64,000 nucleotides of DNA. Source: Novosphingobium decolorationis (GTDB lineage: Bacteria > Pseudomonadota > Alphaproteobacteria > Sphingomonadales > Sphingomonadaceae). A program made the position numbers and the translations under genes. Under the pieces are notes generated by a model that was given only the letters and a program-made list of their open reading frames with translations, was not told where the DNA came from and did not search any database. Shown here piece by piece: positions 43,249 to 50,577 of this stretch. Every line of letters begins with the position of its first letter. The first letter of the stretch is position 1. Location of the stretch: contig NZ_CP054856.1 in NCBI RefSeq assembly GCF_018417475.1, positions 3,503,001 through 3,567,000 of the forward strand, read 5' to 3'.

Positions 43249-44025
43249 TCATCGCGGGCCTGCAGGCTCCCGACGGGAGACGAACAGGCCGCCGGTCGGG
43301 CTCGCATCGGCAGAAGTATCGCGCGGTGAAGCCGCAGTGTCGCTGTCACGGGTCTGTTCGTCCGCGTGCACCGGACTTGCGCCCGGCTCGCGATCCGATG
43401 CGCCGATGAAGAGCGGCGAGCGCGTCCAGGCCAGCGGGTCCGCAGCGGCAATGGTGACGATGGCCGGAGACGCTTCGCCGCCGACAAGGGGCGCGAGCTG
43501 GGCGACATAGGCGCGTGTTTCTGCCGGCAACGCGCGGCCGTTCGAGAGGTAGTCGTCGTACCGCCCGGGCCCCGCATTGTAGGCCGCGAGAAAGCCCGGC
43601 GCGCCGTAGCGATCGTAGAGTTCGCGCATATAGGCCGTGCCAGCGATGATATTGTCACGGGGATCGAACGGATCGCTACCGAGCCGATAGCGGGCGCGCA
43701 GATAGGCCCAGGTGTCTGGCATGATCTGCATCAGGCCTATCGCACCCTTGGGCGAGACGGCGCGCACGTCGTTGGCGCTTTCGACACGCGTGAGCGCGCG
43801 AATCCAAGCGACCGGAATGCCGAACCGCTGCGAGGCCTCGCTCACGAAGGCGGCGACCTGAGGGCTCGCCTCGGTCGGGGCCGGCGCCACGGTTTGAGCC
43901 CGCGCCGGCGATATCGGCGACGCGGCGAGCGGCAGGCCGGAAAGGAGAAGGAGGAGCAGCCGGGAGGCGGCACGGGACCTATCCGTGCCACTCCGATGAT
44001 GATGCGATCGATGCGGGCCGCGCAC
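43249..44025 (-). CDS. Lytic transglycosylase (SLT domain), VirB1-like
   Basis: A 258-residue exported peptidoglycan hydrolase. A signal peptide (SRLLLLLLSGLPLAASPISP) is followed by an SLT domain: PVAWIRALTRVESANDVRAV with the catalytic Glu, then GAIGLMQIMPDTWAYL and AAYNAGPGRYDDYL. It opens the wall for the transfer channel. The C-terminal tail is Ser/Asp-rich. It is 3 bp from the DUF736 gene. Confidence 0.92.
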   Translation of the reverse strand: MRGPHRSHHHRSGTDRSRAASRLLLLLLSGLPLAASPISPARAQTVAPAPTEASPQVAAFVSEASQRFGIPVAWIRALTRVESANDVRAVSPKGAIGLMQIMPDTWAYLRARYRLGSDPFDPRDNIIAGTAYMRELYDRYGAPGFLAAYNAGPGRYDDYLSNGRALPAETRAYVAQLAPLVGGEASPAIVTIAAADPLAWTRSPLFIGASDREPGASPVHADEQTRDSDTAASPRDTSADASPTGGLFVSRREPAGPR

Positions 44026-44028
44026 CGC

Positions 44029-44379
44029 TCAACCCTCGCTGTCGCGCGTGTTGGTGCGCGGCTTGGCGGGCCGCGACCAGTGCAGACCCCAGGTGCCGTT
44101 GTCGTCGCCGGCGCGGAAGAGATTGGCGCGCAGCGGACGCGGGAACAGCGGGCTGTCGAGCTGCACGGAGACATAGTCGCCGGCACGTTCGCCGACATGG
44201 TTCCAGCCGGCGCCGATCTCGATGCCGTCGTCCCCGCCGAGCAGGACGCGGTAGTCTGGAGCGTTCTCGGCCTCCGACGCCTCGGCCGGAATGAAGGTGA
44301 GTTCAGCGTCGATGCCGAGCGCGGTGAGCCGCCCGGAATAGCCGGACTGGGTGCGGATGAATTGGCCGATCTGGGTCAT
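44029..44379 (-). CDS. DUF736 protein
   Basis: A 116-residue DUF736 protein (MTQIGQFIRTQSGYSGRLTA at the start; GIEIGAGWNHVGERAGDYVS and GTWGLHWSRP at the end). DUF736 genes are frequent in alphaproteobacterial ICEs and plasmids; the function is unknown. This intact copy lies in the transfer operon. Four further DUF736 sequences or pieces occur at 49575-54790. Confidence 0.9.
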   Translation of the reverse strand: MTQIGQFIRTQSGYSGRLTALGIDAELTFIPAEASEAENAPDYRVLLGGDDGIEIGAGWNHVGERAGDYVSVQLDSPLFPRPLRANLFRAGDDNGTWGLHWSRPAKPRTNTRDSEG

Positions 44380-44415
44380 GGTCGTCTCCTTGGCTTTGGG
44401 GGTGGAAGCGGCAGT

Positions 44416-44961
44416 TCAGCGGGTCGGCGCGCGCCAGACGTAGCGGCCGTCGCTTTGCTCATCGGTCCAGAGCGGCGTCGCCCGGCCGATCACGTCGCTG
44501 GTCGGCAAGGGCCCGAAATAGCGACCGTCCAGGCTGTCGCGGACCGACCAGTTCATAAGGAAAAGTTCGCCGTCGGCGATGCGGCGGCAGCCCTGCCAGA
44601 TCGGCAACGAGCGGCCGAGATGATCGCGGTCGAGCGCATCGCCCATCGGCACGCCGTCGACGGTGATGGCGTGATCGCGGCGGCAGACCTCTTGGCCGGC
44701 AACGCCCGCGACCCGCTTCATCAAGGGAACGCCACGGCCGATGTAGCCGCGCTCGACCATGAAGGCGGCGAGTGGTTCGGGCGCACGCACGGCGACGAGA
44801 TCGGTGACCTTGAAACGGTCGGCCGGCGCGATGCTGTAGAGCCCGATCGGTGTGCTGGCCGACGCGTTCCAGATTACCTTTGTGGGAAAATCGACGAAGG
44901 CGGCGGTCGCCATGCCCATGGTCAGGACGTAGGTGACGATGACGTAGCCGAAGCGGCTCAT
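44416..44961 (-). CDS. traF: S26 signal-peptidase-like TraF
   Basis: A 181-residue S26 serine peptidase with an N-terminal membrane segment (VIVTYVLTMGMATAAFV). The catalytic Ser lies in WNASASTPIGLY (~36-38) and the Lys in GVPLMKRVAGVAGQEV (~83). In RP4, TraF cleaves and cyclises the TrbC pilin, and the same role is likely here with the TrbC at 37325-37657. It overlaps the DUF2840 gene by 4 bp. Confidence 0.9.
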   Translation of the reverse strand: MSRFGYVIVTYVLTMGMATAAFVDFPTKVIWNASASTPIGLYSIAPADRFKVTDLVAVRAPEPLAAFMVERGYIGRGVPLMKRVAGVAGQEVCRRDHAITVDGVPMGDALDRDHLGRSLPIWQGCRRIADGELFLMNWSVRDSLDGRYFGPLPTSDVIGRATPLWTDEQSDGRYVWRAPTR

Positions 44962-45479
44962 GATCCGGCCCTCCGACGCAGGAGGAAGGCCTTGTGGTGC
45001 TGGGCCGTGTAAGACCGCGGCTGCTCGCCGGCGGTCATCCTGTTGTGGACGTGCCGCCAATGATCGGGCGAGACGTCGCCGGGATCGATGCCGATCGCTT
45101 CGATCGCGTCGATCATCTGCAGCACGCGCTCGACCTTCGGCCAGCCCTCGACCTTGAGCAGGATGTCGCCGCCGGGGCGCACGAACGGCACGGTCTGCTG
45201 CGGCTCGCCGGCGCGGACGGTGCGCAGCACGTCGAAATGCGAGGCGATGGTCCCGTAGTCGTTCGCGGCCCAGCGCACGAAGCCGAAGACGCTGTCGGGC
45301 GCAAACCGCAGCACGCGCCGACGGCGGTCGAGGATCTGTTCGCCGACCTCGCGGCCGAACCTGATCCAGTTCTCGACGCGCTTTTCGATCCAGGTGAGCT
45401 CGACCTCGGTCAGGTCGTGGGGCGGCGGCGCGGCCGGTCTCGGCTCGCCACGCGCATGGATGGCGGCGGCGCCGGTCAT
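44958..45479 (-). CDS. DUF2840 protein
   Basis: A 173-residue protein of the DUF2840 family (LTEVELTWIEKRVENWIRFG, FGFVRWAANDYGTIASHFDV, GDVSPDHWRHVHNRMTAGEQ). These genes sit between parA and the S26 peptidase in many alphaproteobacterial conjugative elements; function unknown. It overlaps both neighbours by 4 bp, so it belongs to the same operon. Confidence 0.9.
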   Translation of the reverse strand: MTGAAAIHARGEPRPAAPPPHDLTEVELTWIEKRVENWIRFGREVGEQILDRRRRVLRFAPDSVFGFVRWAANDYGTIASHFDVLRTVRAGEPQQTVPFVRPGGDILLKVEGWPKVERVLQMIDAIEAIGIDPGDVSPDHWRHVHNRMTAGEQPRSYTAQHHKAFLLRRRAGS

Positions 45480-45730
45480 GTCGCGTCTCCAGTGCTGTCG
45501 GGGAATTCGCGCGCGAGCAGCTCGCGCAGCATGTCGGCAACGGTGACGCCGCGCTGGAAGGCAGCGATCTTGATCCGGGCTCGCTGGTCCGGCGTGACGT
45601 CGATCGTCAGCCGAGCGGTGTAGATTGCGGCGTCGGGTGCACGCGGGGCAGGCGCGTTGGCGGCCCTGATCCAGGTCTCCGCGTCGCCCGGCCGGGTGGC
45701 GAAGCCGCGCTTCGGAGGCGTCGCGGTCAT
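45476..45730 (-). CDS. Small ribbon-helix-helix partition-type protein
   Basis: An 84-residue protein whose C-terminal half is RHH-like (YTARLTIDVTPDQRARIKIA, GVTVADMLRELLAREF). It directly follows parA with a 4-bp overlap, the usual place for the DNA-binding partner of a ParA ATPase. It may bind a centromere-like site and repress parA; this is inferred from position. Confidence 0.8.
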   Translation of the reverse strand: MTATPPKRGFATRPGDAETWIRAANAPAPRAPDAAIYTARLTIDVTPDQRARIKIAAFQRGVTVADMLRELLAREFPDSTGDAT

Positions 45731-46365
45731 TGCGCGATCCTCCCGATTTCGTTCACCAGCGCGGCGATCTCGCGAGCGGCGGCACTGTCCTGATCGAGTT
45801 CGCCGACAAGCCTGCCGGTCTGCGCGGTATCGGCGAAGGCGACGCGCTGGCCGATCCTGGCGGAGAGCAGCGGCGGGTCATGTTCGGCGAGCGTCTCGGC
45901 GGTCTCGCGGGCGATGACGGTGCGCGCGGCGCAGCGATTGAGGATGAAGCGCGCGACGAGCTGCGGCCGGTAGATGCGGGCTTCCCCGAGCAGCGACAGC
46001 ATCTCGGCCGACGCCCAGCCGTCGAAGGGGGACGGCTGCACCGGTATCAGCACGAGGTCAGCGGCGAGCAGCGCCGAGCGCATCAGCCCCGCGACGCGTG
46101 GCGGCCCGTCGATGATGACGTGGTCGACGTCGCGGGCGATCTCCGGCGCCTCGCGGTGCAGGGTGTCCCGCGCCAGGCCGACGACACCGAAAAGCCGAGG
46201 CAGGCTTTCCCGCGCCCTCTGCTCGGACCAGTCGAGCGCCGAGCCCTGCGGGTCCGCATCGATGACGGTGACGCGCTGACCGCGCTTTGCCCATTCGCCG
46301 GCAAGGTGGAGCGCGATCGTCGTCTTGCCGACGCCGCCCTTCTGGTTGAGCAGGGCGACTATCAT
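45727..46365 (-). CDS. parA: ParA-family partition ATPase
   Basis: A 212-residue ATPase with a deviant Walker A MIVALLNQKGGVGKTTIAL at the very N-terminus, then TVIDADPQGSALDW and DHVIIDGPPRVAGLM. Short ParA proteins without an HTH belong to plasmid partition type Ib. It stabilises the element when extrachromosomal, together with the small RHH protein downstream. Confidence 0.94.
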   Translation of the reverse strand: MIVALLNQKGGVGKTTIALHLAGEWAKRGQRVTVIDADPQGSALDWSEQRARESLPRLFGVVGLARDTLHREAPEIARDVDHVIIDGPPRVAGLMRSALLAADLVLIPVQPSPFDGWASAEMLSLLGEARIYRPQLVARFILNRCAARTVIARETAETLAEHDPPLLSARIGQRVAFADTAQTGRLVGELDQDSAAAREIAALVNEIGRIAQ

Positions 46366-46510
46366 GACGGTCTCCCGGCGATCGGGGACTCGTCCACACG
46401 CGGCAAAAATGCGGTTCGCGTTAGAAAGATTCCGAAGGAATCTAGGTTAGAGAAGTTACCGGGCTCGCAAGTGGCTGATTCCGCAGGCGGATTCGGCGAT
46501 TCCGGTCCCC

Positions 46511-46567
46511 GATAGCACGAGGATCGGGTCCTCGATAGCACGATGGGTCCGGTCCCTGATAGCACGA
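46511..46567. repeat. Three iteron-like repeats between parA and repA
   Basis: GATAGCACGA occurs at 46511-46520, 46534-46543 and 46558-46567, spaced 23 and 24 bp, about two helix turns apart. The flanking bases TCC(C/T)C-like are partly conserved. A TTATCCCCA sequence close to a DnaA box lies next to them at 46581. The array is just downstream of repA and upstream of parA, and is probably the RepA-binding origin or partition site. Confidence 0.6.
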
Positions 46568-46580
46568 GACGATTCACAGC

Positions 46581-47459
46581 TTATCCCCAGGGGCGCTTGG
46601 TCGAGCGGCGGCGCTGGCGGGGGATGCCGAGCGCGTTCAGATCGATGGGTTTGAAGGAGAGGATTTCGGGACCGCCGAGGCACTGCTCGACAGTCAGGCG
46701 GTAGCCCGGCAGTGGCTGGCGGCGGACGATGTCGCGCAAGTCGTAGGCGAAATGCTTGAGCGGCGAGAGCGAGCCGGACTTGGCGTGGAGATGCGGGAAG
46801 TCGAAGCTCCAGCCGAACTCCTGCTTGCCGCCGTGCTTGCGCACGAGGCGATAGAGCCAGCGCTCAAGACCGCCCGTCAGGCCGAAATAGCCGCGGTCGA
46901 TGGTCAGGACGAGCGCATCGTCGAGAACGGCGGCGTAAAACCAGTCGGGCACAATCAGTTCGAGGCCGAGCGGCCGGCCTCGGCCGTCGGCGCGCTCCTT
47001 CCACTCATTGATCCATGAAAAGCGATGCATCCGTCGTTCGGTCGGCTGACGGATCGAGGTCGCCACCGTGGTCGACTGGAGACGGTCGAGCGCGGCCTTG
47101 AGTCGGTCGTAATCGCGCAAGCTGACGCCGCGGCCGATGAACTGCAGGATCTCGTAGGGCGTCGTCGCCATCAAGCGCGACGGGCGCAGCCCGTGATCAC
47201 GCGCCTCGACGATCTGGGAGGCCGCCCAGATCAGCACGTCGGCATCCCAGATGGTGGCCATCCCGTGCTCGGGGACGGCTTCTACGCGGATGACGACGGA
47301 GCCGGCCTTGAAGTCGATCGGCGCCAGACGCTTCGATTTGGCGAGCGAGAAGAACGGGTACGCCATCAGGTCTTGAGCGTCGCGGGGCGCGAGATCACCG
47401 GGCAGTGCCCGGAAGAGATCGAGCTGCTCGCGTTCGCTGCTGTGGCGGCGCGCCGACAT
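46581..47459 (-). CDS. repA: Plasmid-type replication initiator RepA
   Basis: A 292-residue RepA of the RPA family: DLMAYPFFSLAKSKRLAPID at the start, then ATIWDADVLIWAASQIVEAR, LGLELIVPDWFYAAVL and SGSLSPLKHFAYDLRDIVRR. The start at 47459 (MSARRHSSEREQLDLF) avoids overlap with the HTH gene. Its presence with parA and iterons means the element can probably replicate autonomously after excision, as known for several ICEs. Confidence 0.92.
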   Translation of the reverse strand: MSARRHSSEREQLDLFRALPGDLAPRDAQDLMAYPFFSLAKSKRLAPIDFKAGSVVIRVEAVPEHGMATIWDADVLIWAASQIVEARDHGLRPSRLMATTPYEILQFIGRGVSLRDYDRLKAALDRLQSTTVATSIRQPTERRMHRFSWINEWKERADGRGRPLGLELIVPDWFYAAVLDDALVLTIDRGYFGLTGGLERWLYRLVRKHGGKQEFGWSFDFPHLHAKSGSLSPLKHFAYDLRDIVRRQPLPGYRLTVEQCLGGPEILSFKPIDLNALGIPRQRRRSTKRPWG

Positions 47460-47467
47460 GCCGGGGC

Positions 47468-47749
47468 TCAACGCGGGAAGCGGCCGGCGGCGGCAGGGGA
47501 AACCGCCTGGCGCTTTGCCGGAAGGACGGTCCCGCCGCGCGGATCGGACGTCGAAGTGACGAGACCGCGATCCGCCCATGTCTGGAGGTCGTCGACCGAA
47601 TAGACGACGCGGCCGCCAAGCTTCCGATAGGTCGGACCCGTGCCGTAGGTGCGATGCTTTTCGAGAGTGCGTTCCGAGAGGCCAAGGAAGCGAGCAGCTT
47701 CCTGCGTTCTCAGGTATCGTGGCGGTAGATTGGCGACTTTTTCGGCCAT
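47468..47749 (-). CDS. HTH (AlpA/MerR-like) DNA-binding protein
   Basis: A 93-residue protein with a winged-helix DNA-binding domain (RYLRTQEAARFLGLSERTLE, then YRKLGGRVVYSVDDLQTWAD). Small HTH_17 proteins directly upstream of repA are standard in this class of element and may control repA. The start at 47749 is followed at once by MAEKVANLPPRYLRT; the longer frame upstream has no support. Confidence 0.85.
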   Translation of the reverse strand: MAEKVANLPPRYLRTQEAARFLGLSERTLEKHRTYGTGPTYRKLGGRVVYSVDDLQTWADRGLVTSTSDPRGGTVLPAKRQAVSPAAAGRFPR

Positions 47750-47876
47750 GATCGAATCTCCGTGGTCTCGCGGGAGGCCGCTTCGGATGAGCGGCGGGTT
47801 GCGAGCACGGTGGCGCGAAGACGGCGCCTTGAACGATGTCGAAGTAAGGAGGTTAAATTCGATACCTGGTGGGCGT

Positions 47877-48642
47877 TTAGCGGTCGCGTCGGGGACGGCG
47901 CAGCAGCGCCCGGTATCCACCGCGCACCAGCTTCATGCCGTCGCGGGCAAGCCGGATGGTGGTTTCCCGGATGGGATGTCCGACCCAGGAGGCGGTGTCG
48001 ATTTGGTGCTGCGGGAAGAGGTGTTCGGCGATGATGCGATAGATTGCACCTGCGTGCCGTGCGTCGACAGCACGCAGCATCTGCCGCGCCCGCTGCAGCC
48101 GCTGAGGAGTGATGCGGGGATCAGGAGGCACCGCTCGGGCTGTGGCGGCCGACCAGAACCGGCCCAATGCCGTGAGGCGATCGGGTGTCATCTCATCGAG
48201 CGGGATTACCGCAGCAAGCGGGGCGTCTTCCGTCAGATCGGAAAGACTGACATCGAAGGGTTCGCCGTTGAGGCTTAGTCGGAGGAGCGCTGCGCCGTGA
48301 TGTCGGACGGCGTGAGCGCGGAGACCATCAACGGTGAAATGAGGTTGGCCGGATACTGCGGGACCGCCTTGGAGAATGATCGCCGCCGGATCGGCTTGGG
48401 GGGTCCAGAAGATCGGCTGAGCGAGCCCCGTGATGCTTGGGTCTGCTGCGAAAAGACAACCCCCATTGATGCGCAAAGGCTGTCGCTGTCTCGTCGGTTA
48501 ATCGCCCAGAGGACAGTAATCTTTGAAAGCTCGCCCTATAATCCGGGTTTCGCCTGAGAAATTCCCACGCGAGTTCGCTAGTCGTAAGCTTATCAACATA
48601 GTCATACGCAGCCTCAGACCGCCAACTTTCTTCCTCGGACAT
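47877..48642 (-). CDS. DUF6499-DUF2285 fusion made by a +1 frameshift (FseA-like activator)
   Basis: The DUF6499 part starts at 48642 (MSEEESWRSEAAYDYVDKLT) and includes ELAWEFLRRNPDYRASF, reading in its own frame until 48328. At 48451-48456 the coding strand reads TCT-TTT-CGC. Skipping one base here joins HQWGLSF to AADPSITGLAQPIFW and continues through the DUF2285 domain to 47877, giving a protein of about 254 residues ending GGYRALLRRPRRDR. In the Mesorhizobium symbiosis ICE, msi172 and msi171 (the same two domains) are fused by programmed +1 frameshifting into FseA, an activator of excision. The same arrangement is inferred here. A plain one-base insertion or sequence error is the alternative. 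Confidence 0.72.
48448..48459 (-). promoter_or_regulatory. Candidate +1 ribosomal frameshift site TTG-TCT-TTT-CGC
   Basis: TTT followed by C lets a P-site tRNA-Phe slip from TTT to TTC, which puts the ribosome in the DUF2285 frame (GCA-GCA-GAC). The zero frame remains open for about 40 codons beyond, so an unshifted product is a DUF6499 protein of about 104 residues. Confidence 0.55.
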
Positions 48643-48761
48643 CCTCCGCCGCCTCCGCGCAAATGTTAAGCAACGCGAGTAGTGAAGCGATGACGATTCC
48701 AAGTTGTGTTGATGCTGGGAAGAACGAAGTCGGATCAACGTGATGCAAGTCCTGCATCACC

Positions 48762-49025
48762 TCAGTGGAGGCGGGGGCCAAGTAGCTCGCTGTAGCCGCT
48801 TTGAGTCATCCATTTTGCGCGGGAGAGATGAGCGGCGTGGACGCGGGCGGCCCGCTCTGGATCGGTTTTGGCACATATGCCGAAGAGCACTTCTACGACT
48901 TCTTTCCAGTCTGCTCCGTCGGCGTCAGCGTCCAGGAGCCGCAGGTAAAGCTTCAGATGCGCCCGGTCGTAGGCGGTGAGCGCCGCGCCATCAGGCGGCT
49001 GATCCAGAAAGTCTTCTTTGGTCAC
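48762..49025 (-). CDS. Small DUF2285-like protein, possibly a QseM-type antiactivator
   Basis: An 87-residue protein starting with GTG at 49025 behind a GGGGGA site. It contains AYDRAHLKLYLRLLDADADG, WKEVVEVLFGI and a C-terminal AHLSRAKWMTQSGYSELL. The last block resembles the end of the neighbouring DUF2285 domain (A..LV.GGYRALL). QseM of the Mesorhizobium symbiosis ICE is a small DUF2285 protein that binds and inhibits FseA and TraR. Position beside an FseA-like gene supports that role, but sequence identity to QseM cannot be checked here. Confidence 0.65.
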   Translation of the reverse strand: MTKEDFLDQPPDGAALTAYDRAHLKLYLRLLDADADGADWKEVVEVLFGICAKTDPERAARVHAAHLSRAKWMTQSGYSELLGPRLH

Positions 49026-49145
49026 TGAATTCCCCCTTGATAGATGTATCCATTTTGAAGGGGATTGTTAACGCTGTTTTGAGCGCAGAGGCCACCGGCT
49101 GGCGACACAAGTAACGACAGAGCGGCGCGATCGCCCGCCGACGCG

Positions 49146-49388
49146 TCAGTCGTCTCTCTTCCTACTGACAAGCATCACTCCCACACCCTGGTCGGAGTTC
49201 AGGAAGACGATCCCGCCACCCTCGAAGGCACGCCGGACTTCATCGCGCGTGCTCTCATACACCTCGAGGCCGCTTTCGGATTCGAGGCGCTTCAGCGCGG
49301 TCAAAGATACCCGGGCCCGGTCAGCGAGCGTCTCCTGTGTCCAACCCAGCAACGCGCGTGCGGCCCGCGATTGTCGGGCGGTGATCAT
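49146..49388 (-). CDS. Small XRE-family transcriptional regulator
   Basis: An 80-residue protein with a single XRE HTH (ARALLGWTQETLADRARVSL, ALKRLESESG) and a short C-terminal segment (VRRAFEGGGIVFLNSDQGVG) common in small ICE and phage regulators. The ATG at 49388 follows GGAGGT with 8-nt spacing. Two perfect palindromes lie at and upstream of the start, suggesting self-repression. It could play the role of QseC, which controls qseM in the Mesorhizobium ICE, though there the two genes are divergent. Confidence 0.85.
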   Translation of the reverse strand: MITARQSRAARALLGWTQETLADRARVSLTALKRLESESGLEVYESTRDEVRRAFEGGGIVFLNSDQGVGVMLVSRKRDD

Positions 49389-49398
49389 GCATGATCAC
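49381..49398 (-). promoter_or_regulatory. 18-bp perfect palindrome over the XRE start codon
   Basis: GTGATCATGCATGATCAC overlaps the ATG and the 3' end of the ribosome-binding site of the XRE gene. As DNA it could be an operator; as RNA it could fold and limit initiation. Confidence 0.55.
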
Positions 49399-49431
49399 CT
49401 CCCATTCGGACCTACGCCCACGCCAGAACTA

Positions 49432-49446
49432 CGACTATAATAGTCG
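49432..49446. promoter_or_regulatory. 15-bp palindromic operator candidate upstream of the XRE gene
   Basis: CGACTAT-A-ATAGTCG is a perfect 7+1+7 palindrome ending 44 bp before the XRE start. It contains a TATAAT/TATTAT-like -10 element, so a bound repressor would block the promoter. Confidence 0.5.
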
Positions 49447-49536
49447 CTCTGAGGCGCCAGGGCCAGCTTTAAGGCCTTCTGGCGGTCTCCACTTGCATCC
49501 ATGCGGCGTGAACTGATTCGGTCGCCCTAGACGTCG

Positions 49537-49564
49537 AAGGCCCCGGCCTTCCGGCCGGGGCCTT
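49537..49564 (-). terminator. Strong hairpin after the split DUF736 gene
   Basis: AAGGCCCCGGCC and GGCCGGGGCCTT form a perfect 12-bp stem with a TTCC loop, 10 bp downstream of the DUF736 stop at 49575. There is only a short T stretch, so it may act as a bidirectional or stabilising terminator. Confidence 0.6.
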
Positions 49565-49749
49565 GCGTGGGGGCTCAGTCGCCTCGCCGCCCGTTGGGGC
49601 GGGACCAAATCAGCGAGAAGGTGTCGCCTTCCTCGTCGTCGAAGAGGTTGGCGTAGATCGGGGCGTTGAAGCTCGGATCGTCGAGCTTGAGGCCCAGATA
49701 GTCGCGGCCCTCGTTGGAGCGCTTGGACCAGGCGGCGCCGATCTCGACC

Positions 49750-49769
49750 TTATGTGGTGCTCCACATAA
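49750..49769. repeat. Perfect 8-4-8 palindrome at the left end of the RIT element
   Basis: TTATGTGG-TGCT-CCACATAA has the layout of a tyrosine-recombinase core site (two inverted arms and a short spacer). Related half-sites TTATGCGGAG and CTCCACATAA or CTCCGCATAA recur at 49783-49792 and 49848-49858, and in the right end around 54554-54616. They are probable recombinase-binding sites. Confidence 0.55.
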
Positions 49770-49910
49770 CGTCGATTATGCTGAGAACGGTATTATGCGG
49801 AGTGCCAGGTCTTGAGGGCTGGTTTTCCGGCTGTTTCGGCGGATTCTGCTCCACATAATCGCGGGCTTTGTGGGCGGGCGCCCCGCCGTGAGCGGAGCGC
49901 CCTTGTTGGA

Positions 49911-50210
49911 TCATCGCGACCAGATGAGCTTGTGCTCGCCCTTGTCGCCCTGCACCAGGGAGGCGTAGACCGGCGCGGTGAAGGAGGGATCGTCGAGCTT
50001 GAGCGAGAGGTACTCGGCGCCTGTTTCCTTGGCGGTCTTGCTCCAGCCGGCTCCGAACTCGACGCCGTTTGCGGTGACCCGGTGGTCGGGTGCCTTGTCG
50101 CTGTCGTGGTCGCAGGGCTTGATGGTGGCCTTTACGTTGAGGGTGAGGGTTCTGATCGTTCCGGCGTAGGTGCCGTTTTCGTCGCGGGTGAAGGTGCCGA
50201 TCTGAGCCAT
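49911..50210 (-). CDS. DUF736 protein in the left arm
   Basis: A 99-residue DUF736 protein (MAQIGTFTRDENGTYAGTIR; HRVTANGVEFGAGWSKTAKE; GDKGEHKLIWSR). It differs by one visible residue (T/I near 14) from its twin at 54199-54498. The structured leader at 50334-50377 lies 124 nt upstream. Function unknown. Confidence 0.85.
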   Translation of the reverse strand: MAQIGTFTRDENGTYAGTIRTLTLNVKATIKPCDHDSDKAPDHRVTANGVEFGAGWSKTAKETGAEYLSLKLDDPSFTAPVYASLVQGDKGEHKLIWSR

Positions 50211-50577
50211 TGTCGTATCTCCTGAGAGTTGTCCGAAGCCGCCCCATGCGGTCTCGATGGCGGTCGAGGGGCGACGGGCCGGACGGCTGCACCAAAAGGG
50301 CCGCAGCGTGAGCGGAGGGCGGCGGCAGCCGAGCTTGTTGCTTCGCGAGGAATGCGGCGGAGCCGCAGGGGAAGAAGGTCGGCGGAGCCGTTGCAGATCA
50401 AGGCCGGACCGGCGCCAGACCAGCCCAGATGAGAGGCCGCATGGGGGCTTTGCTGCATTGTCGGAAGAGAACGACACGGGCAGTCGGCACCCCATCGGCA
50501 TGACCGGCGTCACGGGCGGCGGGGCAATCCTCCCCGCCACCATGATCACCATGATCATCATCCTGCGACACGGCAAC
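50211..50577 (-). promoter_or_regulatory. Leader region of the left-arm DUF736 gene with a type-A hairpin
   Basis: 367 bp with no gene. At 50334-50377 CTTGTT pairs with AAGAAG (one mismatch), enclosing CTTCGCGAGGAA and an inner perfect stem TGCGGC/GCCGCA. The same arrangement with different stem sequences occurs at 54903-54950 and 57520-57566. A TTATG-free stretch with CATGATCACCATGATCATCAT near 50541 is a further imperfect palindrome. Confidence 0.5.

Noticed and set aside
46511..46567. CRISPR-like array
   Set aside because: Only three 10-bp repeats at helical spacing beside repA; spacers are not unique CRISPR-length sequences and no cas gene exists.
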